The notes: a model not told the origin generated them from the letters alone. DNA of 64,000 nt from Vibrio coralliilyticus ATCC BAA-450 (GCF_000176135.1 NZ_ACZN01000013.1:372001-436000), one strand, 5' to 3'; positions 1 to 8,725 are shown, counted from the stretch's first letter. Numbers and translations: made by a program.

Positions 1-52
1 CGTATCATTTACGCTGCTCTTTTCCTCTGTAGTAAGCCATTAAGGAAGCATC

Positions 53-484
53 ATGAAAAAATGGATCACGTTAGCGCTGGCCAGTCTTTTATCCCTACCC
101 GTATGGGCGGGTCAGTTTAAAACGATCAAAGATGTCGAAGTTCACTACTCCGCATTTAACTCCACATTCCTAACTCCGCAAGTCGCACGCAGCTATGAGC
201 TGAAACGAAACGGCTACTCAGCAATCATTAATATCAGTGTGTTAGACAACTACCAGGCTGGTAAACCGCCTATAACCGCGAAAGTTAGTGGCAGCGCTAA
301 GAACTTAATCGGCCAAACTAAGACACTTGAGTTCCGCGAAATAAAAGAAGGCTCTGCGATTTATTACCTCGCTGAATTCCCTATTTCGGACGAGGAAAAC
401 CTAACATTCAATATCGATGTTAATGCTGGTAATAAAGGCACTGGCAGATTAAAGTTCACCCAGAAATTTTATGTGGAAGAGTAA
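53..484 (+). CDS. DUF4426 domain-containing exported protein
   Basis: This 143-residue protein has a clear Sec signal peptide: two lysines, a hydrophobic stretch (residues 5-17) and a likely cut after VWA near residue 19. The remaining part has no membrane segment and looks like a small periplasmic beta-rich domain of the DUF4426 family, whose function is not known to me. The start is supported by an AAGGAA ribosome site at about 43-48. It ends 39 bases before rdgB, and the three genes DUF4426-rdgB-hemW run together on the plus strand, as is usual in Vibrio, so they are probably cotranscribed. The 52 bases before it contain no gene start and may hold the tail of an upstream gene that I cannot identify. 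Confidence 0.85.
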   Translation: MKKWITLALASLLSLPVWAGQFKTIKDVEVHYSAFNSTFLTPQVARSYELKRNGYSAIINISVLDNYQAGKPPITAKVSGSAKNLIGQTKTLEFREIKEGSAIYYLAEFPISDEENLTFNIDVNAGNKGTGRLKFTQKFYVEE

Positions 485-523
485 CGGCTAAACGCCCTTC
501 CCAATATAGGCACAAACAAGATT

Positions 524-1126
524 ATGAATGCACAAAAAATTGTCCTAGCGACAGGTAATCAGGGCAAGGTTCGTGAGATGGCCGATCTGCTGGCAGATTT
601 CGGTTTCGATGTCGTTGCACAAAGCGAATTTAATGTCTCAGAAGTTGCTGAAACTGGCACAACATTTATTGAAAACGCCATCATCAAGGCGCGTCATGCA
701 GCGAAAGAAACTGGATTGGCGGCCATTGCCGACGATTCAGGCCTTGAAGTCGATTTCCTAAAAGGAGCGCCGGGCATCTACTCTGCACGTTATGCCGGAG
801 AAGGCGCGAGTGACCAGCAAAATCTAGAGAAGCTGCTTGATGCAATGCAGGGCGTTCCGCAGGAGCAACGTACCGCACGTTTCCATTGTGTATTAGTACT
901 AATGCGTCACGAATTAGATCCAACGCCGATCGTCTGCCACGGTAAGTGGGAAGGCCGTATTCTGACTGAAGCTCAGGGCGACAATGGTTTTGGTTACGAT
1001 CCGGTTTTCTTCGTTCCAGAAGATAACTGTGCTTCAGCAGAGCTTGAACCAACACGTAAAAAGCAACTTTCTCACCGTGGTAAAGCGCTTAAGCAGTTGT
1101 TTGCGACACTTTCTGAGCAGCAATAA
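524..1126 (+). CDS. rdgB: XTP/dITP diphosphatase (non-canonical purine NTP pyrophosphatase)
   Basis: RdgB/HAM1-family enzyme that hydrolyses dITP, XTP and related deaminated purine triphosphates to monophosphates, keeping them out of DNA and RNA. The 200 residues match the usual family length. Visible family features are the N-terminal phosphate-binding segment LATGNQGK (8-15), the acidic metal site ADDSG (69-73, with catalytic Asp70) and the C-terminal SHR motif (183-185) that contacts the base. The stop codon overlaps the hemW start in a TAATG junction, which points to translational coupling. The protein is cytoplasmic. The ATG at 524 has only a weak ribosome site but is the natural family start. 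Confidence 0.96.
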   Translation: MNAQKIVLATGNQGKVREMADLLADFGFDVVAQSEFNVSEVAETGTTFIENAIIKARHAAKETGLAAIADDSGLEVDFLKGAPGIYSARYAGEGASDQQNLEKLLDAMQGVPQEQRTARFHCVLVLMRHELDPTPIVCHGKWEGRILTEAQGDNGFGYDPVFFVPEDNCASAELEPTRKKQLSHRGKALKQLFATLSEQQ

Positions 1127-2304
1127 TGAGCCAATTGATTCCACCAGCGCTGAGTCTTTATGTCCACATCCCTTGGTGTGTACAAAAATGCCCTTATTGC
1201 GATTTTAACTCGCACGCGTTAAAAGCCGACATCCCAGAGCAAGAGTACATAGCTGCTCTGCTGGAGGACCTTGATACTGATATCGAGCGTTATCAGCTTA
1301 AAGCCAACCCACGGGCACTCCACTCCATATTTATCGGTGGAGGGACACCAAGTCTCATCTCAGCGCAAGGAATCTCTGATCTACTTGCTGGCATAGAAAA
1401 AAGAATCGCGTTTAAAGACGAGATTGAAATCACCATGGAAGCCAACCCGGGCACAATTGAAGCGGAGCGCTTCGCGGGGTATCGCAAAGCTGGAGTGACG
1501 AGAATTTCGATTGGTGTGCAGAGCTTCGAACAGCAGAAGCTCGAACGTCTTGGGCGCATCCATGGTCAGGATGAAGCCGTCAATGCCGCGAAACTGGCAC
1601 ACAAGATTGGCTTAAATAGCTTTAATCTTGATTTAATGCACGGTCTGCCAGACCAAACCGTAGAGCAAGCCCTAATGGATCTGGAGAAGGCGATTGAGCT
1701 TAACCCGCCACATCTTTCGTGGTATCAGCTCACTATTGAACCTAATACCATGTTCCACTACAAGCCGCCTGTTCTACCCGACGATGATGACTTGTGGGAC
1801 ATTTTTGAGCTCGGCCACCAAAAGCTGGCTGAAGCGGGTTATGTTCAGTACGAAATTTCCGGCTACAGTAAGCCAGAGTATCAATGCCAACATAACCTCA
1901 ATTATTGGCGTTTTGGCGACTATCTCGGTATTGGCTGTGGCTCGCATGGCAAACTCAGTTTCGCTGATGGACGTATCATCCGCACAACTAAGGTCAAGCA
2001 CCCGAGAGGCTATCTGGCAGCGTATCAGAATATGGTAAAACCCTACCTAGATAGTGAAGCCGATGTCGCTAGCGAAGATCGCCCTTTCGAATTCTTTATG
2101 AACCGGTTCCGTCTGATGGAAGCCTGCCCTAAGCAAGACTTCTTAGATACAACTGGCTTGAGTTTTGAATCGATTCAGGAAACCATCGACTGGGCGAAAG
2201 AGATGCAATATCTCAGCGAGTCTGATACGCATTGGCAAATCACAGAAAAAGGAAAGCTGTTCCTTAACGACTTGCTCGAAGCGTTTATGGCGGAAGAGGA
2301 ATAA
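1126..2304 (+). CDS. hemW: Radical SAM haem chaperone HemW
   Basis: HemW is a radical SAM protein of the HemN-like family. It acts as a haem chaperone or insertase for respiratory enzymes and is not an oxygen-independent coproporphyrinogen oxidase. The radical SAM cluster motif is complete: Cys18, Cys22 and Cys25 (CVQKCPYC), followed by Phe27 where HemN enzymes carry a further cysteine, which is typical of HemW. A GGGTPS SAM-binding motif follows at about residues 72-77. The 392 residues are full length. The start overlaps the rdgB stop by one base. A strong inverted repeat at 2322-2350 ends the transcript and also serves glsB, which arrives from the other side. Confidence 0.95.
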   Translation: MSQLIPPALSLYVHIPWCVQKCPYCDFNSHALKADIPEQEYIAALLEDLDTDIERYQLKANPRALHSIFIGGGTPSLISAQGISDLLAGIEKRIAFKDEIEITMEANPGTIEAERFAGYRKAGVTRISIGVQSFEQQKLERLGRIHGQDEAVNAAKLAHKIGLNSFNLDLMHGLPDQTVEQALMDLEKAIELNPPHLSWYQLTIEPNTMFHYKPPVLPDDDDLWDIFELGHQKLAEAGYVQYEISGYSKPEYQCQHNLNYWRFGDYLGIGCGSHGKLSFADGRIIRTTKVKHPRGYLAAYQNMVKPYLDSEADVASEDRPFEFFMNRFRLMEACPKQDFLDTTGLSFESIQETIDWAKEMQYLSESDTHWQITEKGKLFLNDLLEAFMAEEE

Positions 2305-2321
2305 AAGGCTGGAATAAACAT

Positions 2322-2350
2322 AAAGGGTTGACGATATGGTCAACCCTTTT
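2322..2350. terminator. Bidirectional terminator between hemW and glsB
   Basis: Perfect 11-bp inverted repeat: AAAGGGTTGAC, a 6-base loop, then GTCAACCCTTT. It has A-tracts and T-tracts on the two sides, and the two flanking genes converge on it. Confidence 0.9.
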
Positions 2351-2395
2351 AGTTTTCATCGTTCAAAACTTGTCTCCGCGGTCTCGGAGCGAAGT

Positions 2396-3316
2396 TTAGA
2401 ATATCGAGCGGCCAATTCGCTCAGCGAGTAGCTCTAGTGCTCTGGTACCCGCGAGGGAGTTACCTGAAGGGTCCAGCTCTGGAGACCAAACCGCAATCGT
2501 CATCTCCCCCGGTACGATAGCGATGATCCCGCCACCAACACCAGACTTACCAGGCATACCGACTCGGTAGGCGAACTCCCCAGCGCCATCATACAAGCCA
2601 CATGTTGCCAGCAAAGCATTAAGCTGCTTAGTTTGAGTAGGCGTCACTACAGGCTTGCCTGTTTGTACTGAAGTGCCTTTATTAGCCAGATAGCTGAATG
2701 TTTTCGCTAAATCGACACAGCTCATCTTTAAAGCACACGCATGGAAGTAGTTATTCAGAACAGGGATTACATCATTGTCAAAGTTGCCAAAAGAGCGCAT
2801 CAGATAAGCAATCGCCGCATTGCGATCACTGTGCATCATCTCTGATGCTGCAACTATCTTGTCGTAACAGATATGGGTATCGCCCGACAGTTGACGGACA
2901 AATTCCAGCAAGCGTTGTCTCGGCGCAGACAGGCGGCTTTGCAGCAAATCGGCAACGACTATTGCCCCGGCATTAATGAACGGGTTACGTGGAATTCCCT
3001 GTTCCATTTCTAACTGAATCAGAGAGTTAAATGCCTGACCAGAAGGCTCCTTGCCTACCCGAGACCAAATCTCATCAGGAGTATATAAACCCATTGCTAA
3101 CGTTAAACTTAACGCTTTAGAAATGGACTGAATAGAAAAAGGTTCATCGGCGTCACCAGCTTTGATCACTTCTCCCTTATTGGTGAAGACAGCAATTGCC
3201 AGTTTGTTAGCCGGAACTTTTGCCAGCGCAGGAATATAATCGGCAACTTTTCCCTGACCGATAAGCGGCCTGACCTCTTGCAGGATGTCGGCTAAAATTT
3301 CTTTTGTCGGTTTCAT
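2396..3316 (-). CDS. glsB: Glutaminase (serine-dependent beta-lactamase fold)
   Basis: Glutaminase of the GlsA/GlsB family, which converts L-glutamine to L-glutamate and ammonia in the cytoplasm. The 306 residues match the family length. The catalytic S-x-x-K motif is Ser64-Ile-Ser-Lys67. The segment NPFINAGAI and a late [10 protein letters not shown] stretch are also typical of the family and its beta-lactamase-like fold. It stands alone on the minus strand, separated from the upstream trmB by a terminator at 3361-3389 and facing hemW across a shared terminator. In Vibrio this gene usually sits exactly here between hemW and trmB. Confidence 0.95.
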   Translation of the reverse strand: MKPTKEILADILQEVRPLIGQGKVADYIPALAKVPANKLAIAVFTNKGEVIKAGDADEPFSIQSISKALSLTLAMGLYTPDEIWSRVGKEPSGQAFNSLIQLEMEQGIPRNPFINAGAIVVADLLQSRLSAPRQRLLEFVRQLSGDTHICYDKIVAASEMMHSDRNAAIAYLMRSFGNFDNDVIPVLNNYFHACALKMSCVDLAKTFSYLANKGTSVQTGKPVVTPTQTKQLNALLATCGLYDGAGEFAYRVGMPGKSGVGGGIIAIVPGEMTIAVWSPELDPSGNSLAGTRALELLAERIGRSIF

Positions 3317-3360
3317 TACTTACCTATATTTCAAAGGCTTATTATTTTTCTTGTAGGGTC

Positions 3361-3391
3361 AAAAAAGCCAACATCAAAATGTTGGCTTTCT
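3361..3391 (-). terminator. Rho-independent terminator after trmB
   Basis: Stem AAAGCCAACA / TGTTGGCTTT with a 6-base loop. On the minus strand it is followed by a run of T. It lies 28 bases past the trmB stop and upstream of glsB. Confidence 0.88.
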
Positions 3392-3416
3392 CATTCGCTT
3401 TTATTTCGCGGGTGAC

Positions 3417-4136
3417 TTAGCTAACACGCTTAAACTTAATGTCCCACACTCCGTGACCTAAACGGTGACCACGTGCTTCAAACTTGGTCAGAGGACGATC
3501 TTCCGGACGTGGAACAAAGTCACCATCCTCGGCGATGTTCTCATATCCAGGCGCTTGATTCATCACCTCAATCATATGTTCTGCGTAATTTTCCCAGTCT
3601 GTCGCCATGTGGAAGATGCCTTCACCAACTGAGAGTTTTTGGCGCACCATTTCAGCAAAATCTAGCTGTACGATACGGCGCTTGTGGTGGCGCTTCTTGT
3701 GCCATGGGTCTGGGAAGAATAATTGCAGTGTTGCTAGGCTGCTGTCTGGGATCATGTTAGCAAACACTTCCACAGCATCGTGACACATCACTCGTAAGTT
3801 GGTCAGGCCAGCTTCACGTGCATCAGCAAGACACGCGCCCACACCTGGGCTGTGAACTTCAATACCAAGGAAGTTTTTCTCAGGCGCATTTTTCGCCATT
3901 TCAACCAGAGATGCACCCATACCGAAGCCAATTTCCAGTACCACAGGGTTATCGTTACCAAACACTTCTTTCCAATCAAGAAGCTTTTCTTGGTAATCAA
4001 TACCCATTGTCGGCCAGCATTCATTCATTGCGCTTTCCTGACCTTTGGTCAAACGGCCTTCACGACGCACAAAGCTGCGTACTTTGCGTATCAGTTTACC
4101 GTCTTCATTGTATTCGTTAGTGGTCACTTCACTCAT
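3417..4136 (-). CDS. trmB: tRNA (guanine(46)-N7)-methyltransferase TrmB
   Basis: SAM-dependent methyltransferase that makes m7G46 in the variable loop of many tRNAs. The SAM-binding motif LEIGFGMG is at residues 67-74. The catalytic and tRNA-binding motif [15 protein letters not shown] is at residues 140-154. The 239 residues are full length. It is divergent from mutY with 187 bases between the two starts, which is the same arrangement as trmB/mutY in E. coli and Vibrio. The N-terminal arginine-rich segment ([13 protein letters not shown]) is also typical of the family. Confidence 0.95.
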   Translation of the reverse strand: MSEVTTNEYNEDGKLIRKVRSFVRREGRLTKGQESAMNECWPTMGIDYQEKLLDWKEVFGNDNPVVLEIGFGMGASLVEMAKNAPEKNFLGIEVHSPGVGACLADAREAGLTNLRVMCHDAVEVFANMIPDSSLATLQLFFPDPWHKKRHHKRRIVQLDFAEMVRQKLSVGEGIFHMATDWENYAEHMIEVMNQAPGYENIAEDGDFVPRPEDRPLTKFEARGHRLGHGVWDIKFKRVS

Positions 4137-4323
4137 GATTCTGCCTGTCTAAAAATTGCTCTCGACTTAAAGGGATTGTGATTATCCAAAGAATCGACAC
4201 TGGTGCAAGTATTTTAGGTCATTTCTCGCAGAATAAACCCCTACTCTTTATCGGTTGTACTTTAGACAGTTTCTATGGTGCAATTTTAGCTAACTCAATA
4301 AATATAAAATTACAGAGCAAGTC

Positions 4324-5379
4324 GTGACTCCTTTTGCAAACGCCATCCTAGAATGGTACGAAGACTACGGAAGAAAAAGCCTTCCGTGGCAACAAGATAA
4401 AACTGCGTATAGTGTCTGGCTGTCTGAAATTATGCTTCAGCAGACTCAGGTCACTACCGTGATACCTTATTACCAACGCTTTCTCGAACGCTTCCCGACT
4501 GTCGTAGATCTTGCCAATGCAGAGCAAGATGAAGTGCTTCACCTATGGACAGGGCTCGGCTATTATGCACGAGCGCGTAATTTACATAAAGCTGCGAAGA
4601 TTGTGGCAGAGCAATATCAGGGCGAATTCCCTCTCAATATTGAGCAGATGAACGCCCTACCGGGTATAGGTCGTTCTACCGCAGCGGCTATATTGTCTTC
4701 TGTCTATAAACAGCCACACGCCATTTTAGACGGCAATGTGAAGCGTACACTGGCGCGTAGCTTTGCTGTTGAGGGCTGGCCGGGGCAAAAGAAAGTCGAG
4801 AATCAGCTTTGGCAGCATGCTGAAGAACACACTCCCGACACCGATGTCGATAAGTACAATCAGGCAATGATGGATATGGGTGCCATGGTGTGCACTCGCA
4901 GCAAGCCAAAATGTACACTGTGCCCAGTGTCTTCTTTTTGCGCCGCGTACAAACAAGGCAACCCTCTAGACTACCCTGGCAAAAAGCCGAAAAAAGAAAA
5001 GCCAGTCAAAGAGACCTGGTTCATTATGCTGCATCACCAAGGGCATGTATGGCTGGAACAACGCCCACAATCGGGGATCTGGGGCGGACTATTCTGCTTT
5101 CCAGAACACTCTGAAGCACAACTCGATCATCAACTGACAATGCGTGGTGTCCTTGATAAGGACATTCAACGTCGCGATCAGTTGATTGCTTTCCGCCACA
5201 CCTTTAGTCATTACCACCTCGATATCACACCAATTTTGGTAGACCTATCAAAGCAACCTGATGTGGTGATGGAAGCAAACAAAGGTCTTTGGTATAACTT
5301 ATCGCAACCTGAAGAGATAGGTTTGGCCGCTCCAGTAAAACAACTACTGGAAAGCCTGCCTTTCGAGCTTCAATATTGA
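4324..5379 (+). CDS. mutY: A/G-specific adenine DNA glycosylase MutY
   Basis: Base-excision repair enzyme that removes adenine mispaired with 8-oxoguanine. It shows the HhH-GPD fold, with catalytic Glu35 (SEIMLQQ), the helix-hairpin-helix LPGIGRSTA (112-120) and catalytic Asp136 in ILDGNVKR. The [4Fe-4S] cluster is held by Cys190, Cys197, Cys200 and Cys206 in the exact C-x6-C-x2-C-x5-C spacing. A C-terminal NUDIX-like domain (from about residue 230) recognises 8-oxoG. The start codon is GTG; no better start lies in frame, and it gives the expected 351 residues. yggX follows 19 bases after the stop, so the two genes form a mutY-yggX-(mltC) unit as in E. coli. Confidence 0.96.
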   Translation: MTPFANAILEWYEDYGRKSLPWQQDKTAYSVWLSEIMLQQTQVTTVIPYYQRFLERFPTVVDLANAEQDEVLHLWTGLGYYARARNLHKAAKIVAEQYQGEFPLNIEQMNALPGIGRSTAAAILSSVYKQPHAILDGNVKRTLARSFAVEGWPGQKKVENQLWQHAEEHTPDTDVDKYNQAMMDMGAMVCTRSKPKCTLCPVSSFCAAYKQGNPLDYPGKKPKKEKPVKETWFIMLHHQGHVWLEQRPQSGIWGGLFCFPEHSEAQLDHQLTMRGVLDKDIQRRDQLIAFRHTFSHYHLDITPILVDLSKQPDVVMEANKGLWYNLSQPEEIGLAAPVKQLLESLPFELQY

Positions 5380-5398
5380 TTAACTCTAAGGAGTCGTT

Positions 5399-5671
5399 AT
5401 GAGCCGCACTGTATTTTGTGCTCGACTACAAAAAGACGCAGAAGGTCTGGACTTTCAACTGTACCCTGGTGAACTAGGTAAGCGTATTTTTGACAACATT
5501 TCTAAACAAGCTTGGGCAGAGTGGCAACACAAGCAAACCATGCTGATCAACGAGAAAAAGCTCAACATGATGGATCCTGAGCACCGTAAATTGATCGAAA
5601 CTGAAATGGTCAACTTCCTGTTTGAAGGCAAAGACGTCCATATCGAAGGCTACACGCCACCAAGCGAATAA
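5399..5671 (+). CDS. yggX: Probable Fe(2+)-trafficking protein YggX
   Basis: Small cytoplasmic protein (90 residues, family standard) linked to protecting iron-sulfur clusters from oxidative damage and to iron handling. The single conserved Cys7 in the N-terminal MSRTVFC is present. A good AAGGAG ribosome site lies at about 5388-5393. It is coupled to mutY, itself an iron-sulfur enzyme, and is followed by a clear terminator at 5702-5737 before mltC. Confidence 0.95.
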   Translation: MSRTVFCARLQKDAEGLDFQLYPGELGKRIFDNISKQAWAEWQHKQTMLINEKKLNMMDPEHRKLIETEMVNFLFEGKDVHIEGYTPPSE

Positions 5672-5701
5672 GATTTGCCCTTTAGGTTAAGGATAGAGAG
5701 A

Positions 5702-5737
5702 ATGACATCACTGCGTTGCTTTGATGTCATTTTTTTA
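5702..5737 (+). terminator. Rho-independent terminator or attenuator between yggX and mltC
   Basis: Stem ATGACATCA / TGATGTCAT with an 11-base loop and a following run of T. It would end mutY-yggX transcripts just before mltC. Confidence 0.82.
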
Positions 5738-5745
5738 GGATAGAT

Positions 5746-6882
5746 ATGAAGAAGTTAGCTTACTTTTTGCTGGCAATGGCACTCACGGGTTGTAGTCGTG
5801 AGTTTATTGAGAACATCTATGATGTGAACTACGAGCCAACCAACCGCTTTGCCAAAAACTTAGCCGGACTACCCGGCCAGTTTCAGAAAGATACGGCGGC
5901 ACTTGATGCCTTGATCAGTAGCTTCTCAGGCAACATCGAAAAGCGTTGGGGACGCGGGGAAATCAAGTTCGCTGGCAAGAGCAACTACGTCAAATACATC
6001 GACAACTATCTCAGTCGTTCAGAAGTCAATTTTGATAAAGGCACCATTATTATCGAAACCGTTTCGCCAACCGATCCAAAGGGGCATCTGAAAAACGCGA
6101 TTGTAACCACACTGCTAACCCCCGACGATCCAGCAAACGTCGACTTATTCTCTTCCAAAGACATCAAGCTTGAAGGCCAGCCGTTTCTTTATCGTCAGGT
6201 CGTCGACCAAGATAACAAGCCTATTCAGTGGTCGTGGCGAGCAAACCGATTTGCCGATTACCTGATTGCCAATAAGCTCAAAGTCAAAAACGTTGACTTC
6301 AAAAAAGCCTATTACGTTGAAATTCCGATGGTTGAGGAACAATTTGAGATACGCAGCTATAAGTATGCTGATATCGTCCAACGAGCTTCACGTCGTTACG
6401 GTATTCCCGAAGACTTGATTTATGCGATTATCAAAACAGAAAGTAGCTTTAACCCGTATGCAGTAAGCTGGGCCAACGCCTACGGGCTGATGCAGGTTGT
6501 ACCTAAAACCGCAGGGCGTGATGTATTTAAGTTGGTGAAGAAGAAATCTGGTCAGCCATCCCCTGAATATCTATTTAATCCAGAAAACAACATAGATACT
6601 GGTACCGCTTATTTCTACATTCTGAAAAATCGTTATCTAAAAGATGTTCGCCATCCGACTTCTCTCGAATACAGCATGATCTCTGCTTACAACGGTGGTA
6701 CAGGCGGTGTGCTCAATACTTTCAATCGCAATGACAGAAAACGAGCAATGCGCGACCTTAACTCTCTGCAACCAAATCAGGTTTATTGGGCGTTGACGAA
6801 AAAACATCCAAACGCAGAAGCGCGCCGTTATCTCGAAAAAGTAACAAAATTCAAAAAGGATTTTAACGCTGGTAAATCATAA
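5746..6882 (+). CDS. mltC: Membrane-bound lytic murein transglycosylase C
   Basis: Outer-membrane lipoprotein that cleaves the glycan strands of peptidoglycan to give 1,6-anhydro-muropeptides. The N-terminus is a lipoprotein signal with lipobox LTGC (Cys16). Residues about 20-190 match the MltC-specific N-terminal domain (DUF3393). The C-terminal half is an SLT lysozyme-like domain with catalytic Glu232 in KTESSF and the motifs GLMQVVP and AYNGG. The length of 378 is slightly longer than the E. coli protein. The start ATG follows a terminator-like hairpin by only a few bases, so mltC may need its own promoter or depend on readthrough. Confidence 0.94.
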   Translation: MKKLAYFLLAMALTGCSREFIENIYDVNYEPTNRFAKNLAGLPGQFQKDTAALDALISSFSGNIEKRWGRGEIKFAGKSNYVKYIDNYLSRSEVNFDKGTIIIETVSPTDPKGHLKNAIVTTLLTPDDPANVDLFSSKDIKLEGQPFLYRQVVDQDNKPIQWSWRANRFADYLIANKLKVKNVDFKKAYYVEIPMVEEQFEIRSYKYADIVQRASRRYGIPEDLIYAIIKTESSFNPYAVSWANAYGLMQVVPKTAGRDVFKLVKKKSGQPSPEYLFNPENNIDTGTAYFYILKNRYLKDVRHPTSLEYSMISAYNGGTGGVLNTFNRNDRKRAMRDLNSLQPNQVYWALTKKHPNAEARRYLEKVTKFKKDFNAGKS

Positions 6883-6945
6883 GCGCTAAAAACGCCTAAA
6901 TTATCGGCACTCAACCACTTTTTTGAATTTTTTTCTAAAAACAAG

Positions 6946-6974
6946 TTGACGGCAAGACGGAAAATCCGTTTAAT
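6946..6974 (+). promoter_or_regulatory. Sigma-70 promoter of the first tRNA cluster
   Basis: TTGACG (-35, 6946-6951), a 17-base spacer, then TTTAAT (-10, 6969-6974), followed by a GC-rich discriminator typical of stringently controlled promoters. The first tRNA begins 11 bases after the -10. The spacer holds an inverted repeat ACGGA/TCCGT whose right arm reaches the first base of the -10. Confidence 0.8.
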
Positions 6975-6985
6975 AGCGCTCCGTT

Positions 6986-7061
6986 GCCCGGATAGCTCAG
7001 TCGGTAGAGCAGAGGATTGAAAATCCTCGTGTCGGTGGTTCGATTCCGCCTCCGGGCACCA
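6986..7061 (+). tRNA. tRNA-Phe (GAA), copy 1
   Basis: Complete 76-nt cloverleaf with encoded CCA. The anticodon is GAA in loop TTGAAAA. The 7-bp acceptor stem GCCCGGA/TCCGGGC is perfectly paired, and the T-loop GGTTCGATTCC is standard. First gene of the cluster behind the promoter at 6946. Confidence 0.97.
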
Positions 7062-7115
7062 CAATTTCTTTATTGTTGGTGCTTAGCACGAACAGTTAGT
7101 AAAAGAATAAAGTGT

Positions 7116-7191
<76 letters not shown>

Positions 7192-7198
7192 TTCTTTT

Positions 7199-7274
7199 GC
7201 CTCGATAGCTCAGTCGGTAGAGCAGAGGATTGAAAATCCTCGTGTCGGTGGTTCGATTCCGCCTCGAGGCACCA
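7199..7274 (+). tRNA. tRNA-Phe (GAA), copy 2, variant acceptor stem
   Basis: Identical to the other two tRNA-Phe genes except in the acceptor stem: GCCTCGA/TCGAGGC instead of GCCCGGA/TCCGGGC. Both changed pairs (4:69 and 5:68) keep Watson-Crick pairing. CCA is encoded. Only 7 bases separate it from the preceding tRNA-Thr. Confidence 0.95.
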
Positions 7275-7311
7275 TTATTTGGTGCTTATCTGAAAAGATG
7301 ACACAAATAAT

Positions 7312-7387
7312 TCCCCCTTAGTTCAGTTGGTAGAACGGCGGACTGTTAATCCGTATGTCGCAGGTTCGAGTCCCGCAGGGGGAGCCA
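7312..7387 (+). tRNA. tRNA-Asn (GTT), copy 1
   Basis: 76-nt cloverleaf with CCA, anticodon GTT in the loop CTGTTAA, acceptor stem TCCCCCT/AGGGGGA. Last gene of the first cluster. Its 3' end is repeated in decayed form further downstream. Confidence 0.97.
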
Positions 7388-7501
7388 TATTAGAAAAAGC
7401 CTCATCACACGATGAGGCTTTTTCGTATCTAATGCTCCTGCTTTGCTCCAAAGCAATGTCTCAGACCTAGCCGGCCGCGTTGGGTCCCGCAGGGGGAGCC
7501 A
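7388..7501 (+). repeat. tRNA-Asn-tail repeat, unit A (114 bp)
   Basis: The unit runs from the base after tRNA-Asn to a second copy of the tRNA 3' end. It holds, in order, a terminator hairpin, a conserved block (TGCTTTGCTCCAAAGCAATG then TCTCAG), and a copy of the last part of tRNA-Asn (GGGTCCCGCAGGGGGAGCCA, 7482-7501) that cannot form a tRNA by itself. Units B and C repeat the same layout. Confidence 0.85.
7394..7424 (+). terminator. Terminator of the first tRNA cluster
   Basis: 13-bp stem AAAAAGCCTCATC / GATGAGGCTTTTT with loop ACAC, six bases after tRNA-Asn. The same hairpin, almost unchanged, ends the second cluster at 8698-8725. Confidence 0.93.
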
Positions 7502-7616
7502 CTTTCAAGAAGCCAAGTCGAAAGACTTGGCTTTTTTCGTTTTTAACTGCGACTTGCTTGTTCCAAGTAAATGTCTCAGAGCTGGCCGCCTGCGTTGAGT
7601 CCCGACAGAGAGGCCA
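7502..7616 (+). repeat. tRNA-Asn-tail repeat, unit B (115 bp)
   Basis: Same layout as unit A. It has a different hairpin (AAGCCAAGTC / GACTTGGCTT, 7510-7537, with a T-run), the shared block TGCTTGTTCCAAGTAAATG then TCTCAG, and a more decayed tRNA-Asn tail ending in AGAGGCCA. The hairpin is a good terminator but has an unrelated stem sequence. Confidence 0.8.
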
Positions 7617-7712
7617 TAATTAGAAAAAGCCTCATCACACGGTGAGGCATTTTTCGTATTTAATGCTCCTGCTTTGTTCCAAAGAAATGTCTCAGCACAG
7701 AGCCGCCCCTCC
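7617..7712 (+). repeat. tRNA-Asn-tail repeat, unit C (partial)
   Basis: Starts like unit A, with the GCCTCA hairpin at about 7624-7654 carrying two changes, then the shared block TGCTTTGTTCCAAAGAAATG and TCTCAG. The similarity fades around GCCGCCCCTCCG before a recognisable tRNA tail. Confidence 0.75.
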
Positions 7713-8154
7713 GCAAAGAATCCTACTCTCAAGTAATCTAATCACTCACAGAGCTCAGTTTTCCTCTTTCTCATCCAGATATCGACTTTCTACCCCACTT
7801 AGATTTTTATCTCATCGATCCGCAAACAGTATAAATCCGTAATCTCATTCTTTATGTAGAAATACAGCATTTATTCAGGCAGCTGTAACCCGTCAAAAAC
7901 GCGCAAAAAGCGTAGCTCGATTTGCTAATGTTGAGGAAAACAGGCTGAACCAGTTTGGGATTAGGCACTGATTCGACGCTTAAACAACTGAAAAGCACTC
8001 TTTAAGGGGTGTTTTTTTGCTATCTAAATCCATTATTCCCTACTCTCTCGGGTATAACTTCTGTTGCTGGCTATACATTTCTTATCCGAAATGAGCAAAA
8101 ACAGCCCATTAAGTATAGAAAAACAACAAACGATATTTTTTTTGCAATTTAATG
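7713..8154. other. Non-coding stretch between the tRNA clusters
   Basis: No convincing coding frame. The only structure I see is a terminator-like hairpin at 7994-8018 (AGCACTC / GGGTGTT with two G-T pairs, then seven T). No RNA gene that it would terminate is recognisable upstream. The rest is AT-rich sequence without a clear signal. Confidence 0.5.
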
Positions 8155-8183
8155 TTGACCTCCAAGGCGAAAAGCCTTTTAAT
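8155..8183 (+). promoter_or_regulatory. Sigma-70 promoter of the second tRNA cluster
   Basis: TTGACC (-35, 8155-8160), 17-base spacer, TTTAAT (-10, 8178-8183), 10 bases before the tRNA. The spacer holds an inverted repeat AAGGC/GCCTT whose right arm ends on the first base of the -10, the same register as in the first cluster although the sequence differs. Confidence 0.8.
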
Positions 8184-8193
8184 ACACCTCGTC

Positions 8194-8269
8194 GCCCGGA
8201 TAGCTCAGTCGGTAGAGCAGAGGATTGAAAATCCTCGTGTCGGTGGTTCGATTCCGCCTCCGGGCACCA
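8194..8269 (+). tRNA. tRNA-Phe (GAA), copy 3
   Basis: 76 nt with CCA, identical to copy 1 (acceptor stem GCCCGGA/TCCGGGC). It heads the second cluster. Confidence 0.97.
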
Positions 8270-8322
8270 CAATTTATTAATTGTTGGTGCTTAGCACGAA
8301 CAATAGTTAAAGAATAAAGTGT

Positions 8323-8398
<76 letters not shown>

Positions 8399-8416
8399 TT
8401 TATTTAAATGAATAAT

Positions 8417-8492
8417 TCCCCCTTAGTTCAGTTGGTAGAACGGCGGACTGTTAATCCGTATGTCGCAGGTTCGAGTCCCGCAGGGGGAGCCA
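8417..8492 (+). tRNA. tRNA-Asn (GTT), copy 2
   Basis: 76 nt with CCA, anticodon GTT, identical to copy 1. It lies 18 bases after tRNA-Thr copy 2. Confidence 0.97.
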
Positions 8493-8533
8493 TATTCAAT
8501 CGATGAGTGAAAACTTGTTGATTAAAAAAAGGC

Positions 8534-8609
<76 letters not shown>

Positions 8610-8613
8610 TTAT

Positions 8614-8689
8614 TCCCCCTTAGTTCAGTTGGTAGAACGGCGGACTGTTAATCCGTATGTCGCAGGTTCGAGTCCCGCAGGGGGAGCCA
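8614..8689 (+). tRNA. tRNA-Asn (GTT), copy 3
   Basis: 76 nt with CCA, identical to copies 1 and 2. Last gene of the second cluster, followed by a terminator. Confidence 0.97.
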
Positions 8690-8697
8690 TATTAGAG

Positions 8698-8725
8698 AAA
8701 GCCTCATCACACGATGAGGCTTTTT
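8698..8725 (+). terminator. Terminator of the second tRNA cluster
   Basis: Stem AAAGCCTCATC / GATGAGGCTTT with loop ACAC and a T-run. Almost the same as the hairpin after the first cluster. A trace of the TCTCAG block follows at about 8746, so this looks like a fourth, strongly decayed repeat unit. Confidence 0.92.

Noticed and set aside
684..1055. 123-residue minus-strand frame inside rdgB
   Set aside because: Opposite strand of a complete, conserved rdgB; Arg-rich composition typical of a shadow frame.
7388..7712. CRISPR array
   Set aside because: The units are about 115 bp with terminators and tRNA tails. There are no short direct repeats with unique spacers and no cas genes.
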